From Mesorhizobium_K sp040049215 (lineage in GTDB: Bacteria > Pseudomonadota > Alphaproteobacteria > Rhizobiales > Rhizobiaceae), in assembly GCF_040049215.1 (NCBI RefSeq), contig NZ_JBDZDN010000002.1:496001-560000 (forward strand): a DNA stretch of 64,000 nucleotides, read 5' to 3'. The notes below the pieces were generated by a model that saw only the letters and a program-made list of their open reading frames with translations, did not search any database and had not been told where the DNA came from. Position 1 is the first letter of the stretch; each line of letters begins with the position of its first letter. Shown here one piece after another: positions 33,171 through 43,128 of the stretch. A program made the translations under genes and the position numbers.

Positions 33171-35645
33171 TCAGCCGGGATCCGGCTTGCGCGGCCGCCC
33201 GCCCCTGCGTCTTGCCGCCTTCCGTTCGGCCATCGCGGCCGCCTCCTGCGCCCTCTCTTCGATCAGCCCGGCCTCGTCCCGCTCGTCGTCCGTCGGCCAG
33301 CGGTCTTGCTGTTTGGGGAACTCCGCGCGCGGAGCGGAAGGAATCTCGATGCCTTCGCCTTCGAAAGTCTCCAGGATAGAGAACCGTATATCGTTCTGGA
33401 CGGTGCCGCCGTTGAGAACATCCGCCAGGAAGACGCGCACCTCGAACTCCAGGGCGGTCGGCCCGAAATTGGCAAAGAGTACGAAAGGCTCGGGATTCTT
33501 GAGAACAAGCGGATGGTTCTTCGCGATATCAAGCAGCAGTGCGTGGACGCGCTTCACGTCGGTACCGTAGGCAACCCCGACCTTGACGTCGACGCGCCCG
33601 AGCTTGTTGCGGTGCGTCCAGTTGCCGACCGCCGAGTTGATCAGTTCCGAATTCGGCAGGATGACGCTCTGGCGCTGGAACGTCTCGATCTCGGTGGCGC
33701 GGACGCTGATCTTCTTGACGGTGCCCGAAACGTTGCCGGCAACGATCCAGTCGCCCGCCTTGAAGGGCCGCTCTGCGAGCAGGATCAGGCCCGAGACGAA
33801 ATTCGACACGACGTTCTGCAGACCGAAGCCGATGCCGAGCGACAGGCCGCCGGCAACCAGGGCGAAACTCGACAGATCAATGCCGGCCGACGAGATCGCG
33901 ATGAGGGTTGCCAACGCCAATCCGGCATAGCCGACGACCGTACGGATGGAGTTGCGAACGCCGGTGTCGAGCCGGCCGCGCGCCATCACCGATCCGTCCA
34001 GCCAGGCCTGGAACCAGCGCGTAACGAAATAGCCGATGACGAAAACGACGATGCCGGTGAGTATGCCGGTTGGCGAGAAGCGGAAGGTTCCGATGCTGAA
34101 GCCGGCGCCCAGTTTATACGCCCACGCCTGGATGTCGCCGGGTTGGAACCCCCACATGAACAGGATCAGCGGCAGGAAGAGCAACAGCACCATCAGGTTG
34201 ATGAGCAGGCTGACGATCAGACCGATCTGGTCGAGCGTGGTCGCATCCGTAGTCGACTTAGCCGCAAGCCAGCGGCCGATCGATGTCTCCGCGAATCCGC
34301 CCTCCGCGCCGATCGCGCGCGCCGAAAGGAACCCGATATAGGCGGTGATCAGAACAGTGCCCGTCACCACGACCTGCATCGAAACGAAGGTTGCAAGGCC
34401 GATGTAGCCGAGCAGCGCGGTCAGGATGATGAACACGCCCAGTCCGATCGCGGTATAGCGCAACCAGGCGCGCCACGGCCGCCACTGGCCGTGCTCGTCG
34501 CGCAGCAGGCCGATCAGGATGAGCAGGACGCCAACTATGGTCGCGGCCAAGAAGCTCCTGGCGATCGTCAGCGACAGCGGCGATCCCATCGTGTTGTTGA
34601 CGACGGCGAGGAAACTGTTGAAGCCGATCACCACCGCCATGGCGGTGACGATCGCGATCAACTGCCAGGCGGTGCGCGAATCGATTGCGATCAGGCGCCA
34701 GTTCGGCAGTTTCGGCGCCAGTGCCGCGTTCGCCAGCCTGTTGACGCAGAAGACGATCCCGATGACCCCGAAAAGGGAAGTGAGATAGATTCCGATATCG
34801 CCGCGCAGGACGTTGAAATAGTTGAAGAAAAAAAGCGTGGCGAGCAGGAAGACCGCGACCGCCATGGTTGGCAGGAGCGTGGACCAGAACGCGACGGACA
34901 AGCGGCTGAGGTAGGAAAGGTCCTCCGCCGGCGGATCGGTGACGAACAGTCTGCCGAAAACCCGCCTGCCGCCCACCAGCAGCACCGCGGCAGCGACGAG
35001 GGCGAAGAAGGTCGCTGCAAGCACGGACTGGAATTTGTACTGGACGACGAAGCGGAGCCAGGACGACACCGCCCGGTAGAAGCTCCAATATTCTTCGCTG
35101 ACGTCCTTCAGGAGCTCGCTGTCGAACGCATCGGTGAGCGAGTAGCGCTTGGTGAGCACGTTGCGGAACAACTCGCTGCGCATCGTGCCGATCTTCTCGA
35201 TCATCCCGTTGACGCGGATGGAGAGGGATTCGGCGAGGCCGAGCACGGCGTTGATCTCGCCTTTCTCGGCGATCAGGCCGGCGCGCTCCGCCGCGACGAT
35301 GTCGAGTTCCTGCTGGCCCTCCGGCGGCGCCGGCCCCAGCTGATCGAGCCGCGCATTGATTTCCGCCAGCCGCGGGCGGAAGGCGACCGCGCTCGCAAGC
35401 AGTTCGCGCGCCAGCGCTTCGAGCTTGAGCCTGACCTCGACGAGTTGGCCGTCGTGCTCGGCATGGGCCGCGATCTGCTTCTCCAGTTCGTCCGCCCGGG
35501 CGGAATATGCCTGGATGATCCCGCGCTGCTGCTCGATCAGCGGATTGCCGGTATTGCCGATGCCCTGCGCGAACGCCCCCGACACACCGAGCGCAACGGC
35601 GACAATTGAGAGGAGGAGTGCGCGCCAAAGGCGGACGAAAGGCAT
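33171..35645 (-). CDS. MscS-family mechanosensitive channel with DUF3772 domain (MscK-like)
   Basis: 824 residues from the ATG at 35643-35645; the open frame continues upstream without stops but only as antisense of soxB. Signal peptide 1-25 (ending AFAQ), a periplasmic coiled-coil DUF3772 domain (about 35-180), about eight further TM helices, the pore helix (GGLSLGIGFGLQNVVSNFVSG), and the MscS beta and C-terminal domains (GDWIVAGNVSGTVKKISVRATEIET). It releases osmolytes on membrane tension. The end (RRRGGRPRKPDPG) is an AT-hook-like basic motif unusual for a channel. Confidence 0.9.
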   Translation of the reverse strand: MPFVRLWRALLLSIVAVALGVSGAFAQGIGNTGNPLIEQQRGIIQAYSARADELEKQIAAHAEHDGQLVEVRLKLEALARELLASAVAFRPRLAEINARLDQLGPAPPEGQQELDIVAAERAGLIAEKGEINAVLGLAESLSIRVNGMIEKIGTMRSELFRNVLTKRYSLTDAFDSELLKDVSEEYWSFYRAVSSWLRFVVQYKFQSVLAATFFALVAAAVLLVGGRRVFGRLFVTDPPAEDLSYLSRLSVAFWSTLLPTMAVAVFLLATLFFFNYFNVLRGDIGIYLTSLFGVIGIVFCVNRLANAALAPKLPNWRLIAIDSRTAWQLIAIVTAMAVVIGFNSFLAVVNNTMGSPLSLTIARSFLAATIVGVLLILIGLLRDEHGQWRPWRAWLRYTAIGLGVFIILTALLGYIGLATFVSMQVVVTGTVLITAYIGFLSARAIGAEGGFAETSIGRWLAAKSTTDATTLDQIGLIVSLLINLMVLLLFLPLILFMWGFQPGDIQAWAYKLGAGFSIGTFRFSPTGILTGIVVFVIGYFVTRWFQAWLDGSVMARGRLDTGVRNSIRTVVGYAGLALATLIAISSAGIDLSSFALVAGGLSLGIGFGLQNVVSNFVSGLILLAERPFKAGDWIVAGNVSGTVKKISVRATEIETFQRQSVILPNSELINSAVGNWTHRNKLGRVDVKVGVAYGTDVKRVHALLLDIAKNHPLVLKNPEPFVLFANFGPTALEFEVRVFLADVLNGGTVQNDIRFSILETFEGEGIEIPSAPRAEFPKQQDRWPTDDERDEAGLIEERAQEAAAMAERKAARRRGGRPRKPDPG

Positions 35646-35831
35646 CGTATCTCTGCGACTCGGCGGCCCGGGCCGGGCCGCTTCCCTGCGCAACCCTTGA
35701 TAAAGACCCATGCGCGGACGGGCAAGCCGCCTTGATCCGGCTGGGTCGGCCATGCGAAAGGCGATGGCGCAATTCTGGTCTTCGCGCAAGAATGCAGGTC
35801 TATAGTCGGCGCCTGCCACAACGGACACGGC

Positions 35832-37094
35832 ATGATGCGGGAATATTCGGCCTATACGCTGCTCAGGAACGCGCTGACCGGCAATCGCGACTGGAAGCCG
35901 GCGTGGCGAAAGCCGGAACCAAAGCCGAGTTACGATGTGATCGTCATCGGTGGCGGCGGCCACGGTCTGGCGACCGCCTACTACCTCGCCAAGGAGCACG
36001 GCATCACCAACGTCGCCGTGATCGAGAAGGGTTATCTCGGCTCGGGCAATGTCGGCCGCAACACGACAGCCGTGCGCTCCAACTACCTGCTGCCGGAAAA
36101 CCATCGCTTCTACGAACATTCGATGGACCTGTGGGAGAACCTCTCCCACGAACTCAACTACAACGTGATGTTCTCGCAGCGCGGCTGCCTGAACCTCGCG
36201 CACACGCCGGGGCAGCTCGACGAATATGTCCGCCGCGGCAATGCGCTGCGCCACTCGGGCATCGATTCCGAGCTGATGACGGTCGAGCAGGTCAGACGCC
36301 TCGTGCCGGCGCTCGACGTTTCGAGATCGGCTCGCTTTCCGATCATCGGCGGCGTCATGCAGCGGAGCGCTGGAACAGCCCGGCACGACGCCGTCGCCTG
36401 GGGATATGCGCGCGGCGCCGATCGCCGCGGCGTCGACATCGTCGAGAATTGCGAGGTGACGGGTTTCCTGCGCGACGGCGACCGGGTGACGGGTGTCTCG
36501 ACCACGCGCGGCGAGATCAAGGCGAAGAAGGTGGCTGTTGCCGTGGCCGGAAGCACCGGCAGGGTCATGAGGCTTGCCGGTTTCGAGACGATGCCGATTG
36601 AAAGCCAGGTGCTCCAGGCCTTCGTCTCGGAATCGCTGAAACCTATCCTCGACACGGTGCTGACCTTCGGCATGGGTCACTTTTATGTGGCGCAGTCCGA
36701 CAAGGGCGGCCTGATCTACGGCGGCGCGCTCGACGGCTACAACAGCTATGCCCAGCGCGGCAGCCTGCCTCTGGTCGAGGAAGTGCACTCGGAGATGCTG
36801 GCGCTGTTTCCAGGGCTCGCCAGTGTGCGCATGTTGCGCTCCTGGGGCGGCATCTGCGACATGTCTATGGACGGCTCGCCGATCATCACGACCGGCCCCC
36901 TGCCCGGCATGTATCTCAACTGCGGCTGGTGCTACGGAGGCTTCAAGGCGACGCCGGCATCGGGCTGGTGCTTTGCCCACACAATAGCGAAGGACGAGCC
37001 GCACCCGCTGAACGCCGCCTTCACGCTCGACCGCTTTCACCGCGGCATACTGATCGACGACAAGGGTCAGGGCGCGACGCCCAATTTGCACTAG
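35832..37094 (+). CDS. soxB: Sarcosine oxidase, beta subunit
   Basis: 420 residues. DAO-type FAD domain with VIGGGGHGLATAYYLAKEHG (38-57), plus GTARHDAVAWG, whose H185 is the expected covalent FMN site. Heterotetrameric sarcosine oxidase oxidises sarcosine to glycine and formaldehyde, trapped as methylene-H4folate, with H2O2. It is the first gene of soxBDAG. Upstream 186 nt separate it from the divergent channel gene. The length matches the family. Confidence 0.93.
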   Translation: MMREYSAYTLLRNALTGNRDWKPAWRKPEPKPSYDVIVIGGGGHGLATAYYLAKEHGITNVAVIEKGYLGSGNVGRNTTAVRSNYLLPENHRFYEHSMDLWENLSHELNYNVMFSQRGCLNLAHTPGQLDEYVRRGNALRHSGIDSELMTVEQVRRLVPALDVSRSARFPIIGGVMQRSAGTARHDAVAWGYARGADRRGVDIVENCEVTGFLRDGDRVTGVSTTRGEIKAKKVAVAVAGSTGRVMRLAGFETMPIESQVLQAFVSESLKPILDTVLTFGMGHFYVAQSDKGGLIYGGALDGYNSYAQRGSLPLVEEVHSEMLALFPGLASVRMLRSWGGICDMSMDGSPIITTGPLPGMYLNCGWCYGGFKATPASGWCFAHTIAKDEPHPLNAAFTLDRFHRGILIDDKGQGATPNLH

Positions 37095-37103
37095 ATAAGT
37101 TAC

Positions 37104-37147
37104 GCAATTCCGGACGGAAAACCGCTACGCACTTTTCCTGGAATTGC
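37104..37147. repeat. Rhizobiales-type intergenic palindrome between soxB and soxD
   Basis: GCAATTCC (37104-37111) and GGAATTGC (37140-37147) flank a 28-nt centre containing GGAAAACCGCTACGCACTTTTCC, itself partly self-complementary. The sequence resembles a repeated extragenic element I recall from Mesorhizobium and Sinorhizobium genomes. It fills most of the 69-nt soxB-soxD gap. Confidence 0.6.
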
Positions 37148-37163
37148 TTTAGGGACGAGACAG

Positions 37164-37460
37164 ATGATCATCACCTGCCCCTATTGCGGCCCTCGCGACT
37201 CATCTGAATTCGTCTATCAGGGCGAAGGCGGACGCACGCGCCCCGACCAGGCCTCGACCGACCAGGCGGCTTGGAACGCCTATGTCTACGACCGCGTTAA
37301 CACTGCCGGCGACCACGATGAGATTTGGCAGCACTCCGGCGGCTGCCGCGCGCATCTAAGGATCGTTCGCAACACTGTGACTCACAAGATCCTGAGCGTG
37401 GCCTTCGCGCGCGACCACGGCAGGCCGCATGGACGGCGCAAGGCGGAGACGCCGGCATGA
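37164..37460 (+). CDS. soxD: Sarcosine oxidase, delta subunit
   Basis: 98 residues. Zinc-finger-like start MIITCPYCGPRDSSEF with C5 and C8, followed by GGRTRPD, WNAYVYDR and the HSGGCRAHLRIVRNT block. Small zinc-binding subunit of the SoxBDAG complex. Its stop overlaps the soxA start (ATGA, 37457-37460). Confidence 0.93.
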   Translation: MIITCPYCGPRDSSEFVYQGEGGRTRPDQASTDQAAWNAYVYDRVNTAGDHDEIWQHSGGCRAHLRIVRNTVTHKILSVAFARDHGRPHGRRKAETPA

Positions 37461-40432
37461 GCCCGCGCCGCGCCATGAGCGGCGGTCTGGTCGACCGTTC
37501 GCGCTCCATCCGCTTCAGCTTCGACGGCCAGGATTTCACCGGCCATCCGGGCGACACGTTGGCGTCGGCGTTGCTTGCCAATGGCGTGTCGCTGTTCGGC
37601 CGCTCGTTCAAATATCACCGTCCGCGCGGCGTGCTTGCCGCCGGCGTCGACGAGCCCAACGCACTGGTCACGGTGCTGCGCGGCGAGGCGCGCGAGCCGA
37701 ACATCCAGGCGACCATGCTGGAAATCCATGATGGCCTGAAGGTCGTCAGCCAGAACCGCTTTCCGACGCTCGGCTTCGACATCGGCGCGGTCAACCAACT
37801 CGGCAGCAAAATCCTCGGCGCGGGCTTCTACTACAAGACCTTCATGGGTCCGGTATTCGGGCCATTGAAGGGTACGCGCTTCTGGATGTTCTGCGAACAT
37901 TTCATTCGCCGCGCGGCGGGCCTTGGCAGCGCCAGCGCAGCCCCCGACTCGTCGCGCTACGAGCGCATGAATGCCTTCTGCGACGTGCTGGTAGTCGGTT
38001 CGGGTCCGGCCGGCCTGATAGCGGCAAAGGCTGCGGCGGCAAGCGGTGCGCGCGTGGTGGTCGCCGAGCAGGCCGCGCGCTTCGGCGGTTCCGCCAACTG
38101 GTCCGGCGAGACGATCGACGCGCGGCCGGCGAATGAATGGGTGGCGGGCCTCGCGCATGAACTTTCCGAACTGGCGAACGTGACGCTGCTGCCGCGCACG
38201 ACCGCTTGGGGCTATTACGACGGCAACACGATCGCAGCGCTGGAGCGTGTCGCCGACCACAAGTCTTCGACGCGCAAGGGCGAACCGCGCCACCGCCACT
38301 GGACGATCCGCGCGGGCAAGGTCGTGCTGGCGACCGGCGCCTTCGAGCGTCCGCTGGTTTTCCCTGGCAACGACCGCCCGGGCGTCATGCTGGCGAGCGC
38401 AGCGGAGCGCTACGCCGGCGAATACGGCGTGCTGCCAGGCGAGAAGGTCGCCGTCTTCACCAACAACGACGGCGCCTACCGCTCCGCCCTGGCTTTGCGG
38501 GAAGCGGGTTGCCGCATTGTTGCGATTGTCGACGTGCGCGCGGACATATCATCTGCGGCGCGTGAACTCGCGGTTCGCACCGGCGCCGAAATCCTGACCG
38601 TACGCGCGGTTGTCGGCACCGAAGGCGGCAAAGCGCTGACCGGCATCAAGGTGCAGGGCTTCCATGCCGAGACCGGCACGCTCAGCGGCGACGCGCGAAC
38701 GATCGAGGCGGATTGCCTGTTGGTGTCGGGAGGTTGGTCGCCGGTCATCAATCTCGCTAGCCAGGCCGGCGCGAAGGCGGAATGGAGCGAAAGGCTGCAG
38801 GCTTTCCTGCCGCCGAAAAACGCCGACGGCTGGATCGGCGCCGGCGGCTTCAACGGCACGTTCGCGCTTGAGGCTGCCCTCGCCGAAGGTCTTGCTGCCG
38901 GCGGCAAGACAGCCGACGCTGTGCCGGATGTGATCAGCTACGAACTGGACATTGCCCCCGCCCCTGTCTTCGAAATCGAGGCGGGCGGAAAGGCTTTCGT
39001 CGACTTCCAGCACGACGTGACAGCAGACGACGTACGCCTCGCCCACCGCGAGGGCTTCCAGTCGGTCGAGCATCTCAAGCGCTACACGACGCTCGGCATG
39101 GCGACAGACCAAGGAAAGACCTCGAATGTGCCGGGCCTCGCCATCATGGCGAACGCGTTGGGCAAGCAGATCCCCGAGGTTGGCACCACGCGCTTTCGCC
39201 CCCCCTTCGCGCCGGTGACGATCGGCGCGCTCGCGGCTGAACGTTATGGCGAGATCAGGCCGGAACGCCTGACGCCGATGCATGACTGGCACATCGCCAA
39301 TGGCGCGACGATGTATTCGGCTGGCTTGTGGCATCGAACGATGATCTACGGCCTTCCGGGCGAAACGGTCGAGCAGGCCTATGTGCGTGAGGCCAAGACG
39401 ACGCGCGAGGCTGCTGGCATCGCCGACGTCTCGACGCTCGGCAAGATCATGGTCCAGGGGCCGGATGCCGTAGATTTCCTCGACCGCGTCTACACCAACA
39501 CCTTCTCGACGCTGCCGGTGGGCAAGGCGCGCTACGGGCTGATGTTGCGCGAGGATGGGCTCGTGCTCGACGACGGCACGACTTGGCGGCTGGGCGAGCA
39601 GGACTTCCTGATGACGACCACCACGGCAAACGCCGGCAAGGTCATGCAGCATCTCGAATATCTGCTCGACGTGATCTGGCCCGATCTGAAGGTTCAACTG
39701 ACCTCAGTCACCGACCAATGGGCCGGCGCATCGATCGCAGGCCCGAAGTCGCGGGAAATCCTCGCCGCCTGCGTGACCGGCGCCAAAGTCGATAACGACA
39801 CGTTGCCCTTCATGGGCATCGTGTACGGCGAGATATCAGGCGCGCCGGTGATGATCTGCCGCCTCTCCTTCTCGGGCGAACTGGCCTACGAGGTCTATTC
39901 CGGCGCGGGCCACGGCACCCATGTCTGGGAAGCGCTGATCGAGGTCGGCAAGGCGTTCGGCCTGGTGCCTTACGGGCTGGAAGCTCTCGGCACGATGCGT
40001 ATCGAGAAGGGGCACGTTACCGGCGCCGAGATCGACGGCCGTGTCACGGCGCGCGACCTGCATCTCGACTGGATGCTGTCGAAGAAGAAGCCGTTCGTCG
40101 GCTCGATGATGATGGATCGCGAAGGGCTGACCGCGCCCGACCGGCTGCAGCTCGTCGGCATCATGTCGCTCGACAATCTACCGCTCAACGGCGGCTCGCA
40201 TATCATGGAAGAACTCGACCGTGACAACCCGCATGGCTCGATCGGCCATATGACCGCGGCCTGCTACTCGCCGGCGCTTGGGCGGCATATCGGGCTGGCG
40301 CTGGTGAAGGCAGGCAAGGAGCTGCGCGGCACGCGGGCATTCATCTCCGACCCGCTGCGCAAGCGTTTCGGGCCGGTCGAGATCGTCAGCCACCATTTCT
40401 ACGATCCCGAAGGGAAGCGCATGCATGGTTGA
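37457..40432 (+). CDS. soxA: Sarcosine oxidase, alpha subunit
   Basis: 991 residues from the ATG overlapping soxD's stop. N-terminal 2Fe-2S-type fold remnant (DGQDFTGHPGDTLASALLANG), an NAD(P)-binding Rossmann domain (VLVVGSGPAGLIAAKAAAASG, about 175-195), a middle flavin domain, and a C-terminal GcvT/H4folate-binding half (about 600-991). It binds NAD+ and folate and channels the methylene group. Length and domain order are those of the family. soxG begins 8 bases before its stop. Confidence 0.93.
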   Translation: MSPRRAMSGGLVDRSRSIRFSFDGQDFTGHPGDTLASALLANGVSLFGRSFKYHRPRGVLAAGVDEPNALVTVLRGEAREPNIQATMLEIHDGLKVVSQNRFPTLGFDIGAVNQLGSKILGAGFYYKTFMGPVFGPLKGTRFWMFCEHFIRRAAGLGSASAAPDSSRYERMNAFCDVLVVGSGPAGLIAAKAAAASGARVVVAEQAARFGGSANWSGETIDARPANEWVAGLAHELSELANVTLLPRTTAWGYYDGNTIAALERVADHKSSTRKGEPRHRHWTIRAGKVVLATGAFERPLVFPGNDRPGVMLASAAERYAGEYGVLPGEKVAVFTNNDGAYRSALALREAGCRIVAIVDVRADISSAARELAVRTGAEILTVRAVVGTEGGKALTGIKVQGFHAETGTLSGDARTIEADCLLVSGGWSPVINLASQAGAKAEWSERLQAFLPPKNADGWIGAGGFNGTFALEAALAEGLAAGGKTADAVPDVISYELDIAPAPVFEIEAGGKAFVDFQHDVTADDVRLAHREGFQSVEHLKRYTTLGMATDQGKTSNVPGLAIMANALGKQIPEVGTTRFRPPFAPVTIGALAAERYGEIRPERLTPMHDWHIANGATMYSAGLWHRTMIYGLPGETVEQAYVREAKTTREAAGIADVSTLGKIMVQGPDAVDFLDRVYTNTFSTLPVGKARYGLMLREDGLVLDDGTTWRLGEQDFLMTTTTANAGKVMQHLEYLLDVIWPDLKVQLTSVTDQWAGASIAGPKSREILAACVTGAKVDNDTLPFMGIVYGEISGAPVMICRLSFSGELAYEVYSGAGHGTHVWEALIEVGKAFGLVPYGLEALGTMRIEKGHVTGAEIDGRVTARDLHLDWMLSKKKPFVGSMMMDREGLTAPDRLQLVGIMSLDNLPLNGGSHIMEELDRDNPHGSIGHMTAACYSPALGRHIGLALVKAGKELRGTRAFISDPLRKRFGPVEIVSHHFYDPEGKRMHG

Positions 40433-41009
40433 CCAGCTCTCGCCGCTTGCGCCGGTGCTGCGGCCGGGCAGCCACCCCGCCCCCGGCGGCATCGGCGTTC
40501 GCCTTTCCGAGGTTGAGCCGGGCTCGATCGTGCAGCTCGCCGCCTGGCGGGGGAGCGAGAGCGCGATGACCTCCGCGATTGACGATGTCATGGGCTTGGC
40601 GGTCCCCGACGGCGCGGGCAGCGGCGTCTCGACCGACACGAAAGCCGCCTTCGGCTTCGCGCCGGGAAAATTCCTCGTCGTCGATCAGGACGAGGGCCTG
40701 GCGGCGTCCCTTGCCAATGCCGTCTCCGCCGAAACGGGAACCGTCACCGATCTTTCGCATGGACGCACCGCGATCAGGATCGGCGGCTCCAAAGCGGAGT
40801 GGGTGCTGGGCAAATTCTTCGCCATCGATTTCTCGCTGCCGGCCTTTCCGCTCGGCTCGGGCCTGTCGACGGTGCACCACGACATCTTCGCGCAGATCCA
40901 GCGCACGGGCGTGGACCAGTTCGACGTGTACGTCTTCCGGTCTTTCGCACGTTCGTTCTGGAATTCACTCTGCCACGCGAGCGAAGAGGTCGGCTACGAG
41001 GTTCGGTAG
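40425..41009 (+). CDS. soxG: Sarcosine oxidase, gamma subunit
   Basis: 194 residues. GcvT-related fold of SoxG, with FGFAPGKFLVVDQ, VTDLSHGRTAIRIGGSKAEWVLGKF and a closing VYVFRSFARSFWNSLCHAS, all typical. It helps build the folate-binding part of the oxidase. Last gene of soxBDAG, overlapping soxA by 8 bases. Confidence 0.9.
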   Translation: MVDQLSPLAPVLRPGSHPAPGGIGVRLSEVEPGSIVQLAAWRGSESAMTSAIDDVMGLAVPDGAGSGVSTDTKAAFGFAPGKFLVVDQDEGLAASLANAVSAETGTVTDLSHGRTAIRIGGSKAEWVLGKFFAIDFSLPAFPLGSGLSTVHHDIFAQIQRTGVDQFDVYVFRSFARSFWNSLCHASEEVGYEVR

Positions 41010-41073
41010 TCACCGCATTTCCGGCTCGCCGCGATAGTGCGCCTTGGATCACCCTGCTAAGGTCGGGCGGGAT

Positions 41074-43119
41074 ATGGTGGGGTCACGCATGCGGCTTGCA
41101 GCGGGCGCAAGACTTCTCTGGTTTGTCGGGCTTGCGGTGCTGGCCTTCGCAGACGCTGCCACGGCGGCAGGGCTGACGCCGCCGCGCAACCAGACCTTTC
41201 CCACCCTCGAACCAGCGTTGAAGCCGCTGCGTCAGGCAGCCTACGATCATGCCGTTGCGGGGCGTAGGATCGAGGCTCGAGCAGTACTCGCCGACATGGC
41301 GCAAAAGATCGAGGCAAGCTACGGCGCCGACAGTCGCGAAATGCAGGATTTCTATCGCGACCAGGCGGCGCTTCTGTCAATTGCCGGCGATGGCATCAAC
41401 GCGCTGGACAGCGCCCGCAAGGCCGTGACGCTGGCAAGGAAGAGTTCGGTCGGCTACGTCTTCTTCAGCGGCGCGGACCCGGCCATAAGCCTCGACGATC
41501 AGACGGCGGCTTTCCGCGATTTCGTCGCTCTCGCCGACACGCACCGCAACGATGTGGCGGACCAGATGGCGCTGCTCGACGAGGCGTTTCGCATCTCGCA
41601 GATGGCAGCGCTCGGCAAGGCTTCCATTGCTGCATTTCGCAAGCTTCAGGAAAACCGTCTGCAGCCCGGACAGGAGCGCGACCTCTTCAACCTCGCCTGG
41701 ACGACCAGCGATCGTATCTACCCGCTCGACTATGCCCGGAACATCGTCGTCCGCATGGGCGAGGACATGGCCAAAGCGGGTCTGCTGACTGTGAAGGACG
41801 TCGAGGTGCTCAATCAGGACATCGCAACCCAGGAGGCCTCGATCGCCTTGCTCGGCGAGTATATGGACGGGCTGAAAAACGTGCTTCTGCCTGAACCTCT
41901 GGGCATTGCCGAGGTCAAGGCGCGGCTCGACGCCGACGAAGCCTACGTGGCGTTCATCGCCGGCAATGACGCCTACCTCTATGTCTTCTGCGTGACCAGC
42001 CGCGGCTTCGTGTTCAGGAACCTCGATTTCGCGTCGCATGGGGCCGAGGGGCTGATCTCCAGACTGAGAAGCGCGATGAACGTGGCGAATGGACGCGGCG
42101 CGGTGACGCTGAAGACAGAAGCCGCCGAGCCCTCGAAACAGGTACTGGAGACAGCTTGGGAGCTCTACGAAACGCTGTTCTTCGATATCCAGTCCATCCT
42201 GTCAGGCAAGACGCATATCTGGTTGAGCGTGGATGGCGAGCTTGCGAAATTCCCCTTCGAGGCACTCGTTGCCCAGCCGCCGGGTCCCGGTACGACCTTC
42301 GCCGACGCCGCATGGTTCGTGCGCCGCCATGCAGTGACCGTGCTGCCGACGCTGGCGCTGCTCGGCAAGCCCAGGACCGCTTCCCCGTCCCGATTGCGCT
42401 TCCTCGGCATCGGCAACCCGGACTACCGCGCCTTGGCCTCATGGGACAGGCGGCCGCGGGAAACGCGCGATATCGAAACGCTGGCGCCGTTGCCGGAGTC
42501 CGCTTCTGAGGCACAAGGCATCGGGCGGGCGTTGGCGGCCGCATCGACCGACATTCTCGTCGGGCCGGCCGCCCATGAGGCACGGCTGCAGGAGCTCTCG
42601 CGCTCCGGGGAGCTGGCCCGTTACGACATCATGCTTTTCGCCACCCACGGCCTGCTGCCGCGGGAGATGGAAGATGCGTTCGAGGGCGGTCTGGCGCTAA
42701 CCCCGACACGGGATTTCATTTCGCCGCCGAGCATATGGAGCGCCTTCGTCCTGAACATCGAGACCGATGGACTGTTGACCAGCCGCGAGATCGCGACCCT
42801 CAAACTCGATGCGGACCTGGTCGTCCTGTCGGCCTGCAACACCGGCGCGGCGAGCCCGACCGACAACGAAGGCTACTCCGGCCTGACGCAAGCCTTCCTC
42901 GTCGCAGGCGCAAGGACGATGGTCGTGTCGCACTGGCCGGTCGTATCAGATGCCGCGGTGGAGATCACAACGCGGATGATCGCCGCACTGAAGGGAGCTC
43001 CGTCCGGCAAGCCGTTGGCTTTCGCCCACCGCCAAGCGCTGCTCGACGTGATTGCGACAGGGGGCGCACAAGCGCACCCGCGCTATTGGGCGCCATTCTC
43101 GATCTTTGGCGGTCCCTGA
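41074..43119 (+). CDS. Exported CHAT-domain protein (caspase-like peptidase)
   Basis: 681 residues from the ATG at 41074. Signal peptide 1-31 (LLWFVGLAVLAFADAATA). A helical, TPR-like region covers about 35-270. The C-terminal half is a CHAT domain with the catalytic dyad H525 (FATHGL) and C588 (SACNTG), the GLTQAFLVAGART... substrate pocket and a closing WAPFSIFG. It should act in the periplasm or outside the cell as a Cys protease with unknown target. It starts 64 nt after soxG but has no obvious link to sarcosine. Confidence 0.85.
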   Translation: MVGSRMRLAAGARLLWFVGLAVLAFADAATAAGLTPPRNQTFPTLEPALKPLRQAAYDHAVAGRRIEARAVLADMAQKIEASYGADSREMQDFYRDQAALLSIAGDGINALDSARKAVTLARKSSVGYVFFSGADPAISLDDQTAAFRDFVALADTHRNDVADQMALLDEAFRISQMAALGKASIAAFRKLQENRLQPGQERDLFNLAWTTSDRIYPLDYARNIVVRMGEDMAKAGLLTVKDVEVLNQDIATQEASIALLGEYMDGLKNVLLPEPLGIAEVKARLDADEAYVAFIAGNDAYLYVFCVTSRGFVFRNLDFASHGAEGLISRLRSAMNVANGRGAVTLKTEAAEPSKQVLETAWELYETLFFDIQSILSGKTHIWLSVDGELAKFPFEALVAQPPGPGTTFADAAWFVRRHAVTVLPTLALLGKPRTASPSRLRFLGIGNPDYRALASWDRRPRETRDIETLAPLPESASEAQGIGRALAAASTDILVGPAAHEARLQELSRSGELARYDIMLFATHGLLPREMEDAFEGGLALTPTRDFISPPSIWSAFVLNIETDGLLTSREIATLKLDADLVVLSACNTGAASPTDNEGYSGLTQAFLVAGARTMVVSHWPVVSDAAVEITTRMIAALKGAPSGKPLAFAHRQALLDVIATGGAQAHPRYWAPFSIFGGP

Positions 43120-43128
43120 CCCGGAACG

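Noticed and set aside
33306..35609. Long plus-strand open frame opposite the channel gene
   Set aside because: Arg/Asp/Gln/Gly-rich shadow composition with no recognisable domain, and fully antisense to a convincing MscS-family gene.
35646..37091. A minus-strand open frame continuing from the mechanosensitive channel back across soxB
   Set aside because: It is open only because the DNA is GC-rich. The protein it adds is antisense of soxB, and the channel begins with a clean signal peptide at 35645.
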